Part shown: piece by piece, positions 16,964 through 25,411 of the stretch
Layout: each line of letters starts with the position of its first letter
Position numbering within the stretch: position 1 is the stretch's first letter
Origin: Palsa-504 sp963739135
GTDB taxonomy: Bacteria > Actinomycetota > Actinomycetes > Streptosporangiales > Streptosporangiaceae
Assembly (NCBI GenBank): GCA_963739135.1
Contig: CAVTZG010000024.1
Coordinates: 61,007-125,006, forward strand
Direction of reading: 5' to 3'
Length of the DNA: 64,000 bases
The notes under the pieces: generated by a model
Database searches by the model: none
What the model saw: the letters and a program-made list of their open reading frames with translations, nothing else
Told to the model about the DNA's origin: nothing
Made by a program: the position numbers and the translations under genes

Positions 16964-19351
16964 TCAAAGGACCTGCTTGCGTTCCAGGTAGCTCAGCGCG
17001 GCCCAGCCGAAGGGCACCGGCAGCCAGAACGTCAGCAGCCGGAACAGCAGCACCGCGCTGACCGCGACGGCGCCGGGCATCCCGGTCGCGGTCAGCCCTG
17101 CGGTCAGCGCCGCCTCCACCGCGCCCAGCCCGCCCGGGGTGGGCACCAGGGAACCGATCGCGCTTCCGGTCAGGTAGACCACGCCGATGCTGGCGATCGG
17201 CACCGACCGGCCGAACGCGGCCACGCACGCGGCCAGGCACAGGATGTAGGCCAGGCTGAGCAGCAGCGCACCGCCGATGCCCTGGGCCAGCTTCCGCGGG
17301 CGCTGGGCGACCTCGACCAGCTGAGGCAGCACCTGGCTGAACGTCGGCGCCACCCGGGCGCGCAGCAGCCGCCGGCCGGCCGGCACAGCCAGCACGACCC
17401 CGGCGGCCACGACCAGCCCGGCCAGCACGAAGTAGGCCCAGCGGGGTGGCTTGACCGGCTCGCCTGGCCCGGTGCCCGCGATGGCGACGAACACCACGAT
17501 GAGCAGGATGTGCAGGACGAAGGCCACCACCTGGGCCACGCCGACCGAGGCCGCCGCGACCGGGGCCGGGATCTTCCGTTTTTGCAGATAGCGGATGTTG
17601 AGGGCGGCACCGCCCACGGCGGCGGGCGTGACCAGGGTGACGAACGATCCGGCCAGCTGGGCGAGCAGGGTGCGGACGAAGTCCAGCCGCTCGGCCACGA
17701 ACCCGGACAGGGAAAGGGCCGCGCCCACGTAGGTGACCGCGGACAGGGCCAGCGCCCCGATGCCCCAGTGCCAGTTCGCGGTGCTCAGCACGCTGGCCAG
17801 GCTGGCCCGGTTGAGCTCGCCGGCCAGCAGGTAGGCGGCGGCGACGCTGGCCACCAGGGTCAGCAGGGTGCGCAGCCTGATGCGCTCCAGCCGGACCGGC
17901 GCGACCTCGCCGCCGGGCACCGCGGCCAGCAGCAGCTTGCGGAGGGCGGGCAGCACGTCCCGGCGGTGGCGCAGCGCGGCCCGGGTGGAGCGGGCCAGCG
18001 CGACCGGCTGCAGCAGCGGCAGGATGGCCAGCAGCTCGCCGTCGCTCGACTTGTCCAGGGCCAGCCGGGCGGTGCGGTCCGGCCCGACGTACAGGGCGAG
18101 TTCGGCCAGGAGCTGGGCCACGTCCAGGCGGACCTGCAGGTCGCTGGCGGCCACGTCGCCGTCGCCGGGGTTGAGCAGGACGACCTGGCCGTCGTCGGCG
18201 AGCAGGATGCGATCCGCGATGAGCGCGCGGTGGGTGACGTGGTGGGCGTGCAGCCGGGCCACGGTGTCCCAGATGCAGCTGAGCTCGGCGTCGGTGCAGC
18301 CGGGGTTGCGCCGGGCCAGGGTGGTGCCAGCGCAGTGGTCGTAGGCCAGCACGGCGGCTTCGGGTCCCACCCGGACCAGGGAACGCAGCCGGGGCGTGGG
18401 CACGCCCGCGTCTTCCGTGGCGTAGGACAGCAGGGCCCGGCGCTCCACGGTGTGCTCCACCGACAAGGGGGCGTTGCGGGACACCTGCCCCTGCAGCCGC
18501 AGCGACCGGTACAGCCGGTAGAACGCGCCGGCCGCCTCCTGGTCCCGGTCATAGACGATGACGTCGAGATGGTCGCCCTGTGCCGTGGTGGCCGCGTAGT
18601 ACCGGGATCCGCCCACCCCGGAGCTGGCCTGGCGGACCCGCCGGATCGCGGTCACGGCCAGGTTCCCGGCCGACAGCGCCACCGCGATGTCCTTGGCCGC
18701 GGGCCGCTGCGACGCCGAGCCGGCCCCGTACCGCACGGCCAGGCCGACGGCCCGGCCCAGCAGCAGCGTGATCAGCAGCGACAGCACCGTGGTGTGGTAC
18801 GCGCCCACGTGCACGACCGCGTAGACGATGATCGCCGTCCACAGCGCGTTGCGCCAGTGCGGCCGCCCGGTCAGCACGAGCATGGTCGCGTAGGCGACCA
18901 GGCCGGCCAGGTAAGGATCGAGCGCGGCGACGTGGCTGGCCCCCGGGTGCGACATGACGATGGCGTCATACAGCGGCCGGGCGGTGTCCCGAGCCAGCGC
19001 GATGTTGGCCGCGCCCGCCACCCCGGCGGCCAGCACCCCGGTCGCGATCGCCTCGACCAGGCGCCGCACCTGGCGCCTGACCAGCTGGATTACGGCCAGG
19101 GCCACGGGCAGGATGAGCAGCGCGAACAGGGCCACCTTGGGCGCGACGGTCAGCAGGGCGCGCGGCAGCCGCGCGGTCGCGCCCACGATGTCGGTCTCCG
19201 CCCCGGTCGTGGTGGCGCTGGCCGCCACCCCGGCCCCGGCCAGGATGACGATCTCGGTGCAGGACACGATGCAGCGCAGCAGGTCGACCGGCTTGCGGAT
19301 CCGGCGGTCGAGCTGATCCTCGACCTGGATCGGGTCCGGCTGCGGTGGCAT
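16964..19351 (-). CDS. Flippase-like membrane protein with internal pseudokinase
   Basis: A protein of about 795 residues with three parts. Residues 30-230 hold about six hydrophobic helices. Residues 250-450 are a kinase-like or aminoglycoside-phosphotransferase-like domain. Residues 470-795 are the LPG-synthase-type flippase bundle (UPF0104/AglD2) with AGSFVTLVTPAAVGGAALN and GSLVPTPGGLGAVEAALTAG. In the kinase part the catalytic loop reads THRALIADRIL, with no Asp after His-Arg, and the DFG position reads LNPGDGD, so phosphotransfer is unlikely. A lipid or polyprenyl-linked substrate for the flippase is inferred. The GTG at 19354 directly precedes the chosen ATG. Confidence 0.8.
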   Translation of the reverse strand: MPPQPDPIQVEDQLDRRIRKPVDLLRCIVSCTEIVILAGAGVAASATTTGAETDIVGATARLPRALLTVAPKVALFALLILPVALAVIQLVRRQVRRLVEAIATGVLAAGVAGAANIALARDTARPLYDAIVMSHPGASHVAALDPYLAGLVAYATMLVLTGRPHWRNALWTAIIVYAVVHVGAYHTTVLSLLITLLLGRAVGLAVRYGAGSASQRPAAKDIAVALSAGNLAVTAIRRVRQASSGVGGSRYYAATTAQGDHLDVIVYDRDQEAAGAFYRLYRSLRLQGQVSRNAPLSVEHTVERRALLSYATEDAGVPTPRLRSLVRVGPEAAVLAYDHCAGTTLARRNPGCTDAELSCIWDTVARLHAHHVTHRALIADRILLADDGQVVLLNPGDGDVAASDLQVRLDVAQLLAELALYVGPDRTARLALDKSSDGELLAILPLLQPVALARSTRAALRHRRDVLPALRKLLLAAVPGGEVAPVRLERIRLRTLLTLVASVAAAYLLAGELNRASLASVLSTANWHWGIGALALSAVTYVGAALSLSGFVAERLDFVRTLLAQLAGSFVTLVTPAAVGGAALNIRYLQKRKIPAPVAAASVGVAQVVAFVLHILLIVVFVAIAGTGPGEPVKPPRWAYFVLAGLVVAAGVVLAVPAGRRLLRARVAPTFSQVLPQLVEVAQRPRKLAQGIGGALLLSLAYILCLAACVAAFGRSVPIASIGVVYLTGSAIGSLVPTPGGLGAVEAALTAGLTATGMPGAVAVSAVLLFRLLTFWLPVPFGWAALSYLERKQVL

Positions 19352-19421
19352 CACCGCTCGATCGTTTCACCTGGCTGCCTGGCGGGCATAGCCGCCGCAC
19401 CCGCAGCGGCGTCAATGGAGG

Positions 19422-19530
19422 TCAGGCGGCGCGGGCCAGTTCCCGTTCGGGCTGGGCAGCGTGATCGTGCCTGGGCAGCAGGAGCGGGGTGGCCAGCATG
19501 AGCAGGCCGGCGACCGCGATCGCGGTCCGG
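19422..19530 (-). pseudogene. C-terminal remnant of a membrane transporter (MFS-like)
   Basis: About 35 codons read RTAIAVAGLLMLATPLLLPR, then a charged tail ending ELARAA and a TGA at 19422. This looks like the last helix and tail of an MFS permease. No start and no upstream transporter sequence are present. The segment is followed upstream by the dispersed motif at 19577, so most of the gene has been lost. Confidence 0.35.
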
Positions 19531-19576
19531 GGCCCAGGTCACCTCCGTTCGCGAGTAACCGGCCGGTGGGCTGGAA

Positions 19577-19596
19577 CCACGGACCGTTCGGCCATA
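19577..19596 (+). repeat. Dispersed motif copy 3
   Basis: CCACGGACCGTTCGGCCATA followed by TGAATC, between the transporter remnant and the 3' end of ssuD. It has one extra C compared with the other copies. Confidence 0.55.
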
Positions 19597-19601
19597 TGAA
19601 T

Positions 19602-20804
19602 CTACGATGCGGTGGCGGCCCGGCGCGGGCGGCCGGCCGGGGGCGCGGCCGGGCCGGAGGTGGGGGCGAACGGGGTCGCGTTCGGCGTGCCGTCCTGGGT
19701 GCCCGCGGCCGGGTGCTGCCACAGGCCGCGGTCGGCCAGGACGGGCAGCACCCCCTCGGCGAACCAGTAGGCCTCCTCCAGGTGCGGGTAGCCGGACATG
19801 ATGAACTCGGAGATGCCCAGCCGGGCGTACTCCTCGATCCGGTCGGCCACCTCGGCGTGGCTGCCGACCAGGGCCGTGCCCGCGCCGCCGCGGAGCAGCC
19901 CGACGCCGGCCCACAGGTTGGGCGAGACCTCCAGGTTGTCACGGGAGCCGCCGTGCAGCTCGCGCATCCGGCGCAGGCCCTCGGACTCGCTGCGGGCCAG
20001 TCCCTCCTGCACCTTGCGGATCATGGCCTCGTCGACACCCTCGATCAGCCGGTGGGCCTGCAGCCACGCCTCGTGCGCGGTGTCGCGGGTGATGACGTGC
20101 AGGCGGATGCCGTAGCGCAGGGTGCGGCCCGCGTCGTGGGCCAGGCCGTCCATCCAGCGCAGCTTGGCGTCCACCGCGGCCGGCGGCTCGCCCCAGGTCA
20201 GGTAGACGTCGCTGTAGCGGGCCGCGACCGGTCCGGCCTCGGCCGAGGAGCCGCCGAAGTACAGCTCGGGCCGCGGGTCAGGCAGCCGGGTCAGCCGCGC
20301 GTCTTCGGCGCGCAGGTGGGCGCCGTCGTGGGTGACGGTCTCGCCGCGCCACAGCCGGGTGGTGATGTCCAGGAACTCGGCGCAGCGCGCGTAGCGCTGC
20401 GGCTTGTCCAGGAAGTCGCCGTAGGCCCGCTGCTCGGCGGACTCGCCGCCGGTGACCACGTTGAGCAGCAGGCGGCCCTTGGAGTGGCGCTGGAACGTCG
20501 TCGCCATCTGGGCGGACAGCAGGGGCGAGACCAGGCCGGGACGGAACGCGACGAGGAACTTCAGCCGCTCGGTGACCTCGGTGAGCATGGCCGTCACCAC
20601 CCAGGCGTCCTCGCACCAGGCGCCGGTCGGGGTGAGGGCCGCTTCGAAGCCGAGCTGTTCGGCGCTGCGGGCGACCTGGCCCAGGTAGCCCAGGGTGGCC
20701 GGGCGGATGGTGCCCGCCGTGCCGGTGGCCACGCCGTGCCCGCCGCCGACGATGTCCCGGCCGTCGCCGTTGGTCGGGAGGAACCAGTGGAAGCGGACAG
20801 GCAT
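19602..20804 (-). CDS. ssuD: FMNH2-dependent alkanesulfonate monooxygenase
   Basis: A protein of 400 residues whose sequence follows SsuD: RFHWFLPTNGDGRDI at the N-terminus, MATTFQRHSKGRLLLNVVTGG, LYFGGSSAEAGPVAARYSDVYLTWGEPP, and SRDNLEVSPNLWAGVGLLRGGAGTALVGSH. This two-component flavin monooxygenase releases sulfite from alkanesulfonates and supports sulfur acquisition. The ATG follows GAAGGGA. A C-terminal Pro/Ala extension of about 30 residues is unusual. No flavin reductase or ABC importer gene of the ssu set lies in the window, and the neighbouring gene is divergent. Confidence 0.9.
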   Translation of the reverse strand: MPVRFHWFLPTNGDGRDIVGGGHGVATGTAGTIRPATLGYLGQVARSAEQLGFEAALTPTGAWCEDAWVVTAMLTEVTERLKFLVAFRPGLVSPLLSAQMATTFQRHSKGRLLLNVVTGGESAEQRAYGDFLDKPQRYARCAEFLDITTRLWRGETVTHDGAHLRAEDARLTRLPDPRPELYFGGSSAEAGPVAARYSDVYLTWGEPPAAVDAKLRWMDGLAHDAGRTLRYGIRLHVITRDTAHEAWLQAHRLIEGVDEAMIRKVQEGLARSESEGLRRMRELHGGSRDNLEVSPNLWAGVGLLRGGAGTALVGSHAEVADRIEEYARLGISEFIMSGYPHLEEAYWFAEGVLPVLADRGLWQHPAAGTQDGTPNATPFAPTSGPAAPPAGRPRRAATAS

Positions 20805-20966
20805 CGCGGTACTCCCTTCAGGCGTTCTGGTGCCGGATGGATACGACCTTACCGCCCTTATCGCGATTAATGTCTATAATTTTGATTGGAATACTTTCAT
20901 AGGCTTCGGGCGGCGACGGGTCCCGAGCCGTTCCCGGGCCCGGGCTGGCCGCGTATCGTCCCTGAC

Positions 20967-22166
20967 ATGAGGGCATCGGAGATACGCCAGCTGATCCGGA
21001 TGAAGCCGGCCGAGCTCGACGCGACCCGCAGGCGGCTCGCGGCCTGCCATGACCTCGCCGACCTGCGGGCGGCCGGGCGGCGGCGGACGCCGCGGCCGGT
21101 CTTCGACTACGTCGACGGCGGGGCCGACGAGGAGCTGTCGCTGCGGGCCAACACCCGGGCGTTCCGGCAGTGGCGGTTCCAGCCGCGGGCGCTGGTGAAC
21201 GTGTCGGAGCCGGACATGTCCGCGGCGTTCCTCGGCTCGGTGGCGCCGTTGCCGCTGGCCCTGGCCCCGACCGGGTACACGCGGATGATGCACCCGGGCG
21301 GCGAGATCGCCGCGGCCCGCGCGGCGCAGCGGCACGGCCTGCCCTACACGCTGTCCACCATGGCCACCACCACCATCGAGGCGGTCTCCGAGGGGGCTCA
21401 GCCCGACCTGTGGTTCCAGCTGTACATCCTGCGCGACGCCGGGCTGAACAAGGAGCTGGTCGACCGGGCCGCCGCGGCCAAGTACCGGGTGCTGGTGGTG
21501 ACGGTGGACTGCTTCGTGACCGGGCACCGCAGCAGGGACCGGCGCAACGGGCTGGTCATCCCGCCCGAGCTCACCGTCTCGACGCTGGCCAGCATCGCGG
21601 CCAAGCCGGGGTACTGGATGCGGATGCTGCGCAGCCCGGCGATCGACTTCGCGAACTTCGCCGGGCACGAGACGGTGACCATCGAGGGCACCGGGGCGCT
21701 GTTCAACCCGGCCATCACCTGGGACGACATCGCCGAGCTGCGGGCCCGCTGGCCGGGCCGGCTGGTGATCAAGGGCCCGCTGAGGCCGGAGGACTGTCTG
21801 CGGGCGGTCGCGGCCGGGGCGGACGGGCTGCAGCTGTCCAACCACGGCGGCCGCCAGCTCGACCGGGCGGTGCCGCCGGTCGACACCATCGCCGCCGTCC
21901 GCGAGGCGGTCGGGCCGCAGGTGTCCCTGCTGGTCGACTCCGGGATCAGGCACGGGTCCGACATCGCGGTGGCGCTGGCCCTCGGCGCGGACGCCTGCGC
22001 CATCGGGCGCGGCTACCTGTACGGGCTGATGGCCGGCGGGGAGGCGGGGGTGAACAAGGCGCTGGACATCCTGACCGGCCAGTTCAAGCGAACCATGCAG
22101 CTGCTCGGCGTGCGTTCGGTGGCGGAGCTGCGCGAGGCCGGGCCGTCGCTGCTGGTGTCGCCATGA
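20967..22166 (+). CDS. FMN-dependent alpha-hydroxy-acid dehydrogenase
   Basis: A protein of 399 residues in the lactate/glycolate/mandelate oxidase family. FDYVDGGADEELSL lies near residue 50, PLALAPTGYTRMMHPGGE binds FMN, and the active-site SNHGGRQLD supplies the catalytic His and Arg. LLVDSGIRHGSD and GADACAIGRGYLYG form the phosphate-binding end of the barrel. The ATG at 20967 is chosen because upstream codons are not family-like. It is divergent from ssuD across a region with AT-rich stretches and overlaps the LysE exporter gene by ATGA. Oxidation of a 2-hydroxy acid to a 2-oxo acid is expected; the exact substrate is unknown. Confidence 0.9.
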   Translation: MRASEIRQLIRMKPAELDATRRRLAACHDLADLRAAGRRRTPRPVFDYVDGGADEELSLRANTRAFRQWRFQPRALVNVSEPDMSAAFLGSVAPLPLALAPTGYTRMMHPGGEIAAARAAQRHGLPYTLSTMATTTIEAVSEGAQPDLWFQLYILRDAGLNKELVDRAAAAKYRVLVVTVDCFVTGHRSRDRRNGLVIPPELTVSTLASIAAKPGYWMRMLRSPAIDFANFAGHETVTIEGTGALFNPAITWDDIAELRARWPGRLVIKGPLRPEDCLRAVAAGADGLQLSNHGGRQLDRAVPPVDTIAAVREAVGPQVSLLVDSGIRHGSDIAVALALGADACAIGRGYLYGLMAGGEAGVNKALDILTGQFKRTMQLLGVRSVAELREAGPSLLVSP

Positions 22167-22801
22167 TCACCGGCGGGCAGCTGCTGGGCTTCGGGCTGGC
22201 CTCGCTGGTGCTGATCGTCATCCCCGGGCCCGGGGTGCTGTTCGTGATCGGGCGGGCGCTGGCGCACGGGCGGCGCACCGCGCTGGCCACCGCCCTGGGG
22301 CACGCGGGCGGCAACTACGTGGTGGCAGCGGGCGTGGCCGTGGGGCTGGGGACGCTGCTGCAGCGCTCGGTCGAGGCATTCGTGATCGTCAAGGTGGCGG
22401 GCGCGCTGTACCTGATCTGGCTGGGCATCCACGCCATCCGGCAGCGCAAGTCGCTGGCCGCGGCGATGGCGGTCTCGGTGCCGCCGCGTGAGGGGTGGCG
22501 GGCGGTGCGGGACGGGGCCGTCGTGGGGATCACCAATCCCAAGGCCTACATCCTGTTCGGCGCGATCCTGCCGCAGTTCGTGAACCGGGCGGCCGGGGAT
22601 GTTCCGGGGCAGATGCTGGTGCTGGCGCTGGTGTCGGTTGCTATCGGGGCGGTCTCGGACTGCTCGTGGGGCTTCGCGGCCAGCGCGGTGCGGGCCTGGT
22701 TCGCCCGCTCGCCGCGGCGGTTCGAGCTGGTCGGCGGCGCCGGCGGCCTGGCCATGATCGGCGTGGGCGTGACCGTGGCCCTGGCCGGCCGCCAGAGCTG
22801 A
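22163..22801 (+). CDS. LysE/RhtB family exporter
   Basis: A protein of 212 residues with about six hydrophobic helices. The N-terminal LVLIVIPGPGVLFVIGRALAHG is the diagnostic LysE/RhtB start, and GAVVGITNPKAYILFGAILPQFV carries the conserved NPK region. These permeases export amino acids or related metabolites. The start codon overlaps the dehydrogenase stop (ATGA), so both are made from one transcript. That suggests export of a compound related to the hydroxyacid or its product. Confidence 0.88.
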   Translation: MITGGQLLGFGLASLVLIVIPGPGVLFVIGRALAHGRRTALATALGHAGGNYVVAAGVAVGLGTLLQRSVEAFVIVKVAGALYLIWLGIHAIRQRKSLAAAMAVSVPPREGWRAVRDGAVVGITNPKAYILFGAILPQFVNRAAGDVPGQMLVLALVSVAIGAVSDCSWGFAASAVRAWFARSPRRFELVGGAGGLAMIGVGVTVALAGRQS

Positions 22802-22938
22802 CCGCGGCTCGCTCGGTGCGGCGGTGGCCCTGGCCGGCGCCAGGGTCCGCTCATGATCGACTTATCGTGGACCGTTACCTCCGGCGTATCGCGGGGGTTT
22901 CTGTCCACGATCATTGAAAGCGGGCACGGAGGCGGCGA

Positions 22939-22998
22939 ATGACGGCTAGGGATGTGGCCGAGCTGACCGCGGACGACTCGTTCCGCCTGGCCGACTGA
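22939..22998 (+). CDS. Possible 19-residue peptide ahead of the E1 gene
   Basis: An ATG after a strong GGAGGCGGCGA leads a 19-codon frame (MTARDVAELTADDSFRLAD) ending 20 bp before the E1 start. It may be a leader peptide that couples translation, or a leftover from a lost gene. An inverted repeat lies just upstream: CGTGGAC at 22866-22872 pairs with GTCCACG at 22903-22909. No homologue is recognised. Confidence 0.35.
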   Translation: MTARDVAELTADDSFRLAD

Positions 22999-23018
22999 CC
23001 CATCGGCGGGAGCAGCAG

Positions 23019-25274
23019 GTGCCGGAGATCACGCAGGAAGAGGAGCTTGACCGGCGGTTCGTGGCGGCCGTCCGCGAGTTGCCCTGTGTGCTGGGCAGCG
23101 GTCCCGGCCCGGACCGGCCCGCGCCGGTGCGGGCCGCGCCGGTGCGGGCTGGGACCCGGCTCACCGGCGAGCAGGCGATCGCCCTGTTCGACGCCCAGGC
23201 CGGCAGCCGGCACCTGGACCTGGCGGCGCGGTACCTGCGCTCCGAGGGTCATGGCTACTACACGATCGGATCCGCCGGGCACGAGGCCGACGCGGCGGTC
23301 GCGGCGGTGCTGCGCCCCACCGACCCGGCGCTGCTGCACTACCGCTCCGGCGCCTTCTACCTGGCCCGCGCCGCCCAGGTACCCGGGTCCCAGGGGCTGC
23401 GGGACGTCCTGCTCGGGCTGACCGGCGCCAGCGACGAGCCGATCGCGGGCGGCCGGCACAAGGTGTTCGGCCACCGCGGCCTGGCCGTCATCCCGCAGAC
23501 CTCGACGATCGCGTCGCACCTGCCGCGGGCCGTCGGGATCGCGTTCTCGATCGGCCGGGCCGGCAAGCTGGGCCTGGCCTCGCCGTGGCCCGCCGACGCG
23601 ATCGCGGTGGCCAGTTTCGGGGACGCCTCGGCCAGCCACTCCACGGCGACCGGCGCCATCAACGCCGCCTGCCGCACGGCCTACCAGGGCCTGCCAATGC
23701 CGCTGCTGCTGGTCTGCGAGGACAACGGCCTGGGCATCAGCGTGCGCACACCCGACGGCTGGGTGGCCGCGGCCCACTCCGGGCGGCCCGCGCTGCGTTA
23801 CTTCAGCGCCGACGGCTGCGACCCGGCGGCCTGCTACGACGCCGCTACCGAAGCCGCCGCCCACGTGCGGGCCAGCCGCTCCCCGGCGTTCTTGCACCTG
23901 AAGGTGGTGCGTTTCCTCGGCCACGCCGGGAGCGACGCCGAGGTCAGCTACCGGAGCCAGACCGAGATCGCGGCGGGCTACGCCCGCGACCCGCTGCTGG
24001 GCACCGCGCGGCTGATCGTGACGGCCGGCCTGCTCAGCCCGGACCAGGTCATCAGCCGGTACGAGGCGCTGCGCGCCCGGGTCCGGATCATCGCCGACGA
24101 GGCCGTGCGGCACCGCGGGCTGGCCAGCCGGGCCGAGGTGACGGGCCCGCTGGCACCGCGCCGCCCGGACCAGGTGGCGCGGCGGGCCGCGGTCGCCGGG
24201 CCGCCCGCGGCCCGCGAGGCCGCCTTCGGCTCCCGGCTCCCCGAGGACGCGGGGCCACTTACCCTGGCCGACACCATCAACCGCGGCCTGGCCGACGCGC
24301 TGGTGGCCTACCCCGAGCTGCTGGTGTTCGGCGAGGATGTCGGCCGCAAGGGCGGCGTGTACGGGGTGACCCGGGGCCTGGCCCGGCGGTTCGGGGTCGG
24401 CCGGGTCTTCGACACCCTGCTCGACGAGCAGGCCATCCTCGGGCTCGCGCTCGGCGCCGGGATCTCCGGCCTGCTCCCGGTGCCGGAGATCCAGTACCTG
24501 GCCTACCTGCACAACGCCGAGGACCAGCTGCGCGGCGAGGCGGCTAGCCTGCAGTTCTTCTCCGCTGGCCAGTACCGCAACCCCATGGTCGTGCGGGTGG
24601 CGGGTCTGGCCTACCAGAAGGGCTTCGGCGGTCACTTCCACAACGACAACGCGGTCGGCGTGCTACGCGACATTCCCGGCCTGGTGGTGGCGGTGCCGGC
24701 CCGGGCCGGGGACGCCGCGGCCATGCTCCGCACCTGCCTGGCGGCGGCGTCGGTGGACGGCACCGTCTGCGTGTTCCTGGAGCCGATCGCGCTCTATCAC
24801 ACCCGTGACCTGTTCCGGCCGGGAGACGGGGGCTGGCTGTCGCCCTACGCCGGGCCGGAGTCCTGGGCGGAGGAGCACGTGCCGATCGGGCAGGGCCGCA
24901 GTTACGGCGGGGGCACCGACCTGACCCTGGTCACGTTCGGGAACGGGACGCCGATGTCGCTGCGGGTGGCGCGGCGGCTGGCGGCGGACGGGGTGGGCGC
25001 CCGGGTGTTCGACCTGCGCTGGCTGGCTCCGCTACCCGCCGAGCAGCTGCGGGCCGAGGCCGGGCTGACTGGCCGCGTGCTGGTCGTGGACGAGACGCGG
25101 CACTCCGGCGGGATATCCGAGGGGGTGATCGCCCAGCTGGCCGACGCCGGGTACCGGGGCCGGCTGGCCAGGGTCACCTCGGCCGACAGCTTCATCCCGC
25201 TGGGCGACGCCGCCGCGCACGTGCTGGTATCCGAGGCGGATATCGAGCAGGCCGCCCGCCGGATGCTGGACTGA
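23019..25274 (+). CDS. Fused E1 alpha/beta 2-oxoacid dehydrogenase component
   Basis: A protein of 751 residues. Residues 50-390 are an E1-alpha domain with the thiamine-diphosphate motif GDASASHSTATGAIN...CEDNGLGIS and the phosphorylation-loop-like HAGSDAEVSYRS. Residues 410-751 are the E1-beta domain (FGEDVGRKGGVYGVT, LDEQAILGLALGAG, GFGGHFHNDNA, VDETRHSGGIS). Together they would decarboxylate a 2-oxo acid and acylate a lipoyl carrier. The closest relatives are branched-chain/acetoin-type fused E1 enzymes. The GTG start follows GGGAG. No E2 or E3 gene is present nearby, so it must work with components encoded elsewhere. Confidence 0.85.
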   Translation: MPEITQEEELDRRFVAAVRELPCVLGSGPGPDRPAPVRAAPVRAGTRLTGEQAIALFDAQAGSRHLDLAARYLRSEGHGYYTIGSAGHEADAAVAAVLRPTDPALLHYRSGAFYLARAAQVPGSQGLRDVLLGLTGASDEPIAGGRHKVFGHRGLAVIPQTSTIASHLPRAVGIAFSIGRAGKLGLASPWPADAIAVASFGDASASHSTATGAINAACRTAYQGLPMPLLLVCEDNGLGISVRTPDGWVAAAHSGRPALRYFSADGCDPAACYDAATEAAAHVRASRSPAFLHLKVVRFLGHAGSDAEVSYRSQTEIAAGYARDPLLGTARLIVTAGLLSPDQVISRYEALRARVRIIADEAVRHRGLASRAEVTGPLAPRRPDQVARRAAVAGPPAAREAAFGSRLPEDAGPLTLADTINRGLADALVAYPELLVFGEDVGRKGGVYGVTRGLARRFGVGRVFDTLLDEQAILGLALGAGISGLLPVPEIQYLAYLHNAEDQLRGEAASLQFFSAGQYRNPMVVRVAGLAYQKGFGGHFHNDNAVGVLRDIPGLVVAVPARAGDAAAMLRTCLAAASVDGTVCVFLEPIALYHTRDLFRPGDGGWLSPYAGPESWAEEHVPIGQGRSYGGGTDLTLVTFGNGTPMSLRVARRLAADGVGARVFDLRWLAPLPAEQLRAEAGLTGRVLVVDETRHSGGISEGVIAQLADAGYRGRLARVTSADSFIPLGDAAAHVLVSEADIEQAARRMLD

Positions 25275-25302
25275 GGTGAAGCTGGCCTGGGGCTCGTGGG
25301 CC

Positions 25303-25324
25303 ACAGGCCCGGATTGAGGCCTGT
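25303..25324. terminator. Probable terminator hairpin after the E1 gene
   Basis: ACAGGCC and GGCCTGT form a 7-bp stem with an 8-nt loop, 29 bp after the E1 stop codon. There is no long T-run. Confidence 0.45.
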
Positions 25325-25411
25325 ACGAATCCGGCTAGGGCTGATAACTTCCCGGTTACCGTAATTTGATCTGCGTGACATTGGCAAGGCTGGGATTTCT
25401 GGGGCTTGGGG

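Noticed and set aside
17510..19501. 663-codon plus-strand frame over the flippase gene
   Set aside because: Antisense shadow rich in Gly, Gln, His and Arg. No start signal or motif.
22911..24641. 576-codon minus-strand frame over the E1 gene
   Set aside because: Antisense shadow; the plus strand encodes conserved thiamine enzyme motifs.
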